Below are positions 59,911 through 64,000 of a stretch of DNA of 64,000 bases, one piece after another. Each line of letters opens with the position of its first letter. Position 1 is the stretch's first letter. The notes below the pieces were generated by a model. It did no database searches. It had not been told where the DNA came from and saw only the letters and a list, made by a program, of their open reading frames with translations. The position numbers were made by a program, and so were the translations under genes. The stretch is from an uncultured Eubacteriales bacterium (GTDB lineage Bacteria > Bacillota > Clostridia > Tissierellales > Peptoniphilaceae): the NCBI GenBank assembly GCA_900540185.1, contig UQFH01000002.1, positions 124,001 to 188,000 on the forward strand. Direction: 5' to 3'.

Positions 59911-60840
59911 ATGACAAGATATATACTTAAGCGTGTAGCGTTTATGGTTTTGTCAGTAATTGTAGTTTCTGCAGCCACTTTCTGGATGATGCACTCAATA
60001 CCTGGAAATCCGTTGGCGACGAGAGCACGTAAGAACTTGCCGGAACAAGTTCTCGCAAACTACAACAAAAAATACGGACTTGACAAACCGGTTGCAACGC
60101 AATATGCGCTTTTTGTGAAGAATGCATTAAAAGGAGACTTTGGAGAATCAATTATCTACCCTGGCCAACAAATTTCAAAGACAATAGCAAAAACTGCACC
60201 TGTCAGTGGAAAGTTAGGACTTATTTCAATATTTTTCGGATTTACAATAGGTGTTGCATTTGGTTTTATTGCCGCACTAAATAGAGGAAAATGGCCTGAC
60301 TTCTTAGTCATTACGATAGCTATTTTGGGGGTAACAATACCTTCATTCGTTATGGCAAGTTTGCTACAATATTTCTTCGGAGCAAAACTCAAATGGTTTC
60401 CGATAACATATAGAAAAGGAAACTGGAAGAGCTTTATCATGCCTATTACAGCACTGTCTTTCGGGACAATCGCAACATACGCGAGATATATGCGTTCGTC
60501 AGTACTCGAAGTTATTAACTCGGATTACGTATTAACGGCACGTGCTAAAGGCGTTACCGAAATGGGAATTCTTTTCAAGCACATCTTAAAAAATGCTATG
60601 ATTCCGGCTGTTACAATTTTAGGACCTCAAATCACAGGGGTTTTCGCCGGCTCATTTATTATTGAAAAAATATTTAATATACCGGGATTGGGTCAATTCT
60701 TAGTAAGCTCCATCGGAAGCAGAGACTACACATTCATCATTTCAACCACAGTTTTATTCGGATTTTTATTTGTTTTATCACAACTTATCGTTGACATAGT
60801 ATATGGATTCCTTGATCCGAGAATCAAGTTGGCAGAATAG
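59911..60840 (+). CDS. oppB: Oligopeptide permease OppB
   Basis: 309 residues, about six membrane segments. Begins MTRYILKRVAFMVLSVIVVS; contains PGNPLATRA, KYGLDKPVATQYALFVKNAL-type block, and the EAA loop VLTARAKGVTEMGILFKHILKNA. I start at ATG 59911 behind AAGGAGG; the longer frame upstream runs through the intercistronic hairpin. Confidence 0.93.
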   Translation: MTRYILKRVAFMVLSVIVVSAATFWMMHSIPGNPLATRARKNLPEQVLANYNKKYGLDKPVATQYALFVKNALKGDFGESIIYPGQQISKTIAKTAPVSGKLGLISIFFGFTIGVAFGFIAALNRGKWPDFLVITIAILGVTIPSFVMASLLQYFFGAKLKWFPITYRKGNWKSFIMPITALSFGTIATYARYMRSSVLEVINSDYVLTARAKGVTEMGILFKHILKNAMIPAVTILGPQITGVFAGSFIIEKIFNIPGLGQFLVSSIGSRDYTFIISTTVLFGFLFVLSQLIVDIVYGFLDPRIKLAE

Positions 60841-60849
60841 GAGGACCAT

Positions 60850-61794
60850 ATGGAAAAAGAAATAAAAGATACAAATCTTAATATTACGCCTGAAATGTTT
60901 AAAAGAATCCCGAAGGACGATATAGAAGCCGAAAAGATCGCTAGACCTATAATCACATTCTGGGAAGACGTTTGGCGCAGACTCAAAATGAACAAGGCTG
61001 CAATGATATCAATCGGAATCATAGCTCTTTTGATATTTATGGTTATTGCAGGTCCATACTTTAATAAATTTTCTTTTAAAGAACAAAATGCACAAGCGCT
61101 AAATATTTCGCCGAACAGCACATATTGGTTCGGAACCGATACAGCGGGACGTGACATATTTACACGTGTTTGGGTCGGTGGTAGAGTTTCTATCGTAATC
61201 GGTCTTGTATGTGCATTCATCGCAATGATTGTCGGTGTTGCATACGGTTCAATCGCAGGACTTGTTGGCGGAAAAGTCGATACAATCATGATGAGAATCG
61301 TTGAAATTATATCATGTTTACCATATCTTCTCATCGTTATCCTCGTCTGCTTGTGGCTTAAAAAAACAAACCTGGGCTCAATACTTCTTGCGCTCTCACT
61401 TACAAGCTGGACCGGAACAAGCCGTATGGTTCGTGGTCAAGTACTTTCCGTAAAAAATGAAGAATATGTACTTGCTGCAAGAACACTCGGTGTTCCTACA
61501 TGGAAAGTTATTATGAGACATATAATTCCAAACGTACTTGCAATCGTTATCGTTGGACTTACATTTGATATTCCGGGATTCATCTTCTCCGAAGCATTCC
61601 TTTCATACATGGGTATCGGACTTCAACCGCCTGACGTATCATGGGGTATTATGGCATCGGAAGCACAAACACAAATGATGTTCTACCCATATCAATTGTT
61701 CTTCCCGACACTTATGATTGCTCTAACAATGTTATCATTTACACTATTGGGTGACGGTCTTCGCGACGCACTTGATCCGAAGTTAAGAAAGTAG
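60850..61794 (+). CDS. oppC: Oligopeptide permease OppC
   Basis: 314 residues with an N-terminal cytoplasmic extension, then six membrane segments. HWFGTDTAGRD-type block (YWFGTDTAGRDIFTRVWVGGR), EAA loop YVLAARTLGVPTWKVIMRHIIPN, and the end LLGDGLRDALDPKLRK. AGGAGG before the ATG, 9 bp after oppB. Confidence 0.94.
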   Translation: MEKEIKDTNLNITPEMFKRIPKDDIEAEKIARPIITFWEDVWRRLKMNKAAMISIGIIALLIFMVIAGPYFNKFSFKEQNAQALNISPNSTYWFGTDTAGRDIFTRVWVGGRVSIVIGLVCAFIAMIVGVAYGSIAGLVGGKVDTIMMRIVEIISCLPYLLIVILVCLWLKKTNLGSILLALSLTSWTGTSRMVRGQVLSVKNEEYVLAARTLGVPTWKVIMRHIIPNVLAIVIVGLTFDIPGFIFSEAFLSYMGIGLQPPDVSWGIMASEAQTQMMFYPYQLFFPTLMIALTMLSFTLLGDGLRDALDPKLRK

Positions 61795-61802
61795 AGAGAA
61801 AT

Positions 61803-62846
61803 ATGGAGAATAAAACAAAGAATAATGATTCAAAACTTTTGCTCGATGTTCAAAATCTCAGCGTTTCGTTTCATACTTACGCGGGTGAAGTAAAAGCAGT
61901 CAGAGGACTTAACTTTCACTTAAACAAAGGGGAAACATTGGCATTTGTAGGTGAATCCGGATGCGGTAAATCAGTTACTGCAAAAGCTCTTATGAGAATA
62001 CTTCCAAAAGATTCATCGGAAATAAAAAAAGACAGTAAAATAATGTATGACGGTGAAAACGTCATGGATATGAAGGGAAAAAGACTTACACAACTTCGCG
62101 GCGGAGAAATCGCAATGATATTCCAAGACCCGATGACAAGTTTGAACCCTGTTTTAACAATCGGCTTTCAAATTACAGAAGCCTTAAAAATTCACAGAAA
62201 TCTTTCAAAAGCTGACGCAAAGAAAGAAGCGGTAAGGCTCCTCGACATGGTTCAAATTCCTGAACCTGAAAAACGTCTAAAAAGCTATCCGCATGAACTC
62301 TCAGGAGGAATGAGACAAAGAGTTATGATTGCTATGGCTCTCTCATGCTCACCTGAACTTCTTATCGCAGACGAGCCGACAACCGCTCTTGACGTAACAA
62401 TTCAAGCGCAAATTCTTGACCTTATTAAAGACCTCAAGGAACAAATGCACACAGCTGTTATACTTGTTACACACGACTTGGGAGTTGTTGCAAACTTTGC
62501 AGACAGAATCCAAGTAATGTATGCGGGAAGCATTATTGAAGAAGGAACGACAGACGAAATATTCTATGAATCTCGTCACCCGTACACTTGGGCTCTTCTA
62601 AACTCGGTACCGAAAGTTCACCAAAAGAACGAAGAACTTAGAGCTCTTGGAGGAACACCTCCGGATCTACTTCTTCCGCTTCACGGCTGTCCGTTTGCAC
62701 CGAGATGTTCACGCGCTATGGAAATTTGCAAAAAAATTGCACCGGAGTGCACACACCACTCGGAAACACACCGCTCATGGTGCTGGCTTGAACACGAATA
62801 TGCCGGTGACATAGATTGGCAAGATATGAGAGAAGGTGGCTATTAA
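61803..62846 (+). CDS. oppD: Oligopeptide transport ATPase OppD
   Basis: 347 residues. Walker A GESGCGKSVTAK, IFQDPMTSLNPVLTIG, signature LSGGMRQRVMIAMAL, Walker B LLIADEPTTALDVTIQ, and the C-terminal oligopeptide-type domain GCPFAPRCSRAMEICKK with cysteines as in Fe-S-binding OppD proteins. It overlaps oppF by one base (TAATG). Confidence 0.94.
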   Translation: MENKTKNNDSKLLLDVQNLSVSFHTYAGEVKAVRGLNFHLNKGETLAFVGESGCGKSVTAKALMRILPKDSSEIKKDSKIMYDGENVMDMKGKRLTQLRGGEIAMIFQDPMTSLNPVLTIGFQITEALKIHRNLSKADAKKEAVRLLDMVQIPEPEKRLKSYPHELSGGMRQRVMIAMALSCSPELLIADEPTTALDVTIQAQILDLIKDLKEQMHTAVILVTHDLGVVANFADRIQVMYAGSIIEEGTTDEIFYESRHPYTWALLNSVPKVHQKNEELRALGGTPPDLLLPLHGCPFAPRCSRAMEICKKIAPECTHHSETHRSWCWLEHEYAGDIDWQDMREGGY

Positions 62847-63820
62847 TGGATAAGAAAAACGTATTAATAGAAGTAAAAGATTTGAGCAAACACTTTAATG
62901 TCGGAAGAAATCTGGTTCTTAAAGCAGTTGACGACGTCACATTCAACATCTACAAAGGAGAAACCTTCGGAGTAGTTGGAGAATCAGGATGCGGAAAAAC
63001 AACTTGCGGAAGAACAGTTCTCGGAATGTACGACGCCACAAAAGGACAAGTTCTTTATGAAGGCAAAGACATTCACTCTATGGACAAAAAAGAAAGATTT
63101 GACTTTAAAAAGAAAGCTCAATATATATTCCAAGACCCTTACGCATCGCTTGACCCTAGAATGACTATCGGAAGCATCATCGCGGAAGGAATGGATGTCC
63201 ACTTCAAAATGACTGACGAAGAAAGACAAAATAAAATTGACAGACTTTTAAACATCGTCGGACTTAACAAGGAACATGGCGCTCGTTTCCCGCACGAACT
63301 CTCAGGGGGACAAAGACAACGTGTAGGTATCGCAAGATGTCTCGCAGTTGAACCTGAATTCATCGTGTGCGACGAACCGATTTCAGCTCTTGACGTATCA
63401 ATTCAAGCTCAAATCGTAAACCTCTTGAACAAACTGCAAAATGAAATGGGACTCACATACATGTTTATATCCCACGACCTATCAATGGTAAAACACATAA
63501 GTGACAGAATCGCTGTTATGTACCTTGGAAGCGTTGCAGAACTTGCTCAAGCTGACATGATCTACGAAGACAGCTTGCACCCATACACACAAGCTCTGAT
63601 CTCTGCAATTCCTGTTCCGGACCCACATGTAGGAAAGAAAAACGTTAGAATTAAAATCGAAGGCGAAGTTCCGTCTCCGATTAACGTTCCGCCTGGATGT
63701 AAATTTGCAGGCCGTTGTCCGAAATGCATGGACATTTGTAGAAAGGAAAACCCGCGTCTTCGCGAAGTTAAACCTGAACATTTTGTGGCATGTCACCTGT
63801 ACGACGGAAAAGAACTATAG
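62846..63820 (+). CDS. oppF: Oligopeptide transport ATPase OppF
   Basis: 324 residues. Walker A GESGCGKTTCGR, YIFQDPYASLDPRMTIG, signature LSGGQRQRVGIARCLAV, Walker B IVCDEPISALDVSIQ, and the C-terminal GCKFAGRCPKCMDICRKENP cysteine motif. I use ATG 62846 (TAATG overlap with oppD stop); a frame ten codons longer was rejected. Last gene of the operon. Confidence 0.94.
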   Translation: MDKKNVLIEVKDLSKHFNVGRNLVLKAVDDVTFNIYKGETFGVVGESGCGKTTCGRTVLGMYDATKGQVLYEGKDIHSMDKKERFDFKKKAQYIFQDPYASLDPRMTIGSIIAEGMDVHFKMTDEERQNKIDRLLNIVGLNKEHGARFPHELSGGQRQRVGIARCLAVEPEFIVCDEPISALDVSIQAQIVNLLNKLQNEMGLTYMFISHDLSMVKHISDRIAVMYLGSVAELAQADMIYEDSLHPYTQALISAIPVPDPHVGKKNVRIKIEGEVPSPINVPPGCKFAGRCPKCMDICRKENPRLREVKPEHFVACHLYDGKEL

Positions 63821-63823
63821 AGA

Positions 63824-63855
63824 TTAAAGGCACCTGATTTCTCAGGTGCCTTTAA
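63824..63855 (+). terminator. Rho-independent terminator of opp operon
   Basis: Perfect 14-bp stem TTAAAGGCACCTGA / TCAGGTGCCTTTAA with a 4-nt loop, 3 bp after the oppF stop. The U-tract is short and A-interrupted. Confidence 0.85.
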
Positions 63856-63869
63856 TATATTTGCGGTTT

Positions 63870-63984
63870 GCAGTCGACGTCTGCGACTCATTTCTCCTAT
63901 TCGTCGAAATGTCGTCGGACGTCTTTGCGGAAGACCTACCATCGTGTTTTTGATTTTTCAAATCAAAAAGCACGGGTTAGGGCT
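63870..63984 (+). repeat. Family-B palindromic element, copy 2
   Basis: Near-identical to the interior of the element at 36467-36609: TCATTTCTCCT.TTCGTCGAAATGTCGTCGG, then AGACCTACCATCGTG, the TTTTTGATTT/AAATCAAAAA hairpin and GCACGGGTTAGG. No GTAG foot is visible. After it, TTTTCGCGATAAA at the window end matches the left arm of family A, so another copy probably starts here. Confidence 0.75.
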
Positions 63985-64000
63985 ATCTTTTCGCGATAAA

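Overview
ORGANISM. The window looks like chromosomal DNA of an anaerobic, low-GC, Gram-positive bacterium (Bacillota). The evidence is: an LPXTG-anchored giant surface protein with its own class B sortase, AT-rich intergenic DNA, AGGAGG ribosome sites, consensus sigma-A promoters, a SufCBDSU iron-sulfur operon, a gdpP-rplI-dnaB block, and the oxygen-independent (cbi) route to cobalamin. An amino-acid-fermenting anaerobic coccus of the Tissierellia/Peptoniphilaceae type would fit, but that placement is inference.

LAYOUT. 3-2775: two half-size ABC exporters, the first cut by the window edge. 2881-3465: an orphan membrane protein. 3563-18281: sigma-A promoter, cobalamin riboswitch with terminator, and an 18-gene, almost gapless B12 operon (cobQ cbiB cbiK cbiL cobD cbiA cbiC cbiD cbiE cbiT cbiF cbiG cbiH cbiJ cobT cobU cobS cobC). 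18642-26754: a 2444-residue LPKTG surface protein and a class B sortase. 26833-31661: GlcNAc PTS (EIIA, EIICB) divergent from nagA and ptsI. 32424-36248: gdpP-rplI-dnaB. 36813-40395: an M15 peptidase, a DUF1538 membrane protein with a tandem PII-like protein, and an ArsC/Spx-like protein. 40459-44537 (minus strand): uroporphyrinogen-III methyltransferase, a DUF7916-like protein, and a Wzy-like / DUF4330 surface-polymer group. 44743-50030: PIN-like protein plus sufCBDSU. 50825-50909: tRNA-Leu(GAG). 51073-57882: glutamate-cysteine ligase, a glutathionylspermidine-synthase-like ATP-grasp protein and an ABC/FtsX exporter. 58040-63820: oppABCDF.

MOST NOTABLE. (1) Both amide-forming enzymes of the B12 pathway seem to have lost glutaminase function, each in a different way. 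CobQ (279 aa) lacks the whole glutamine-amidotransferase domain but keeps what looks like the family's terminal helix. CbiA is full length but its catalytic Cys is Gly (A-Y-G-G-G-L in place of A-E-C-G-G-L). All six corrin side-chain amidations may therefore use free ammonia or an unlinked glutaminase. (2) The gaps between operons (31662-32357, 36249-36812, 37407-37824, 50031-50789, 63856-64000) are filled with several families of dispersed palindromic elements. One is a roughly 125-bp element with inverted ends (family A), which sits directly behind four stop codons. Others are hairpins with a GTAG tetranucleotide at the foot, as in REP/RAYT or IS200/IS605-type ends; four of these carry a CAACAACG(A/C)TGTG box exactly 34 nt beyond the hairpin. 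(3) A glutamate-cysteine ligase is paired with a GSP-synthase-like ATP-grasp enzyme, which may be an uncharacterised low-molecular-weight thiol pathway.

HOW IT FITS TOGETHER. The genes describe a host-associated fermenter that imports peptides (opp) and GlcNAc (PTS, nagA), makes its own corrinoid under riboswitch control (the SUMT that feeds the pathway lies 22 kb from the main operon), builds Fe-S clusters with Suf, and displays a very large anchored adhesin. No adenosyltransferase, cobalt transporter, precorrin-2 dehydrogenase, HPr or transposase gene was seen in the window.
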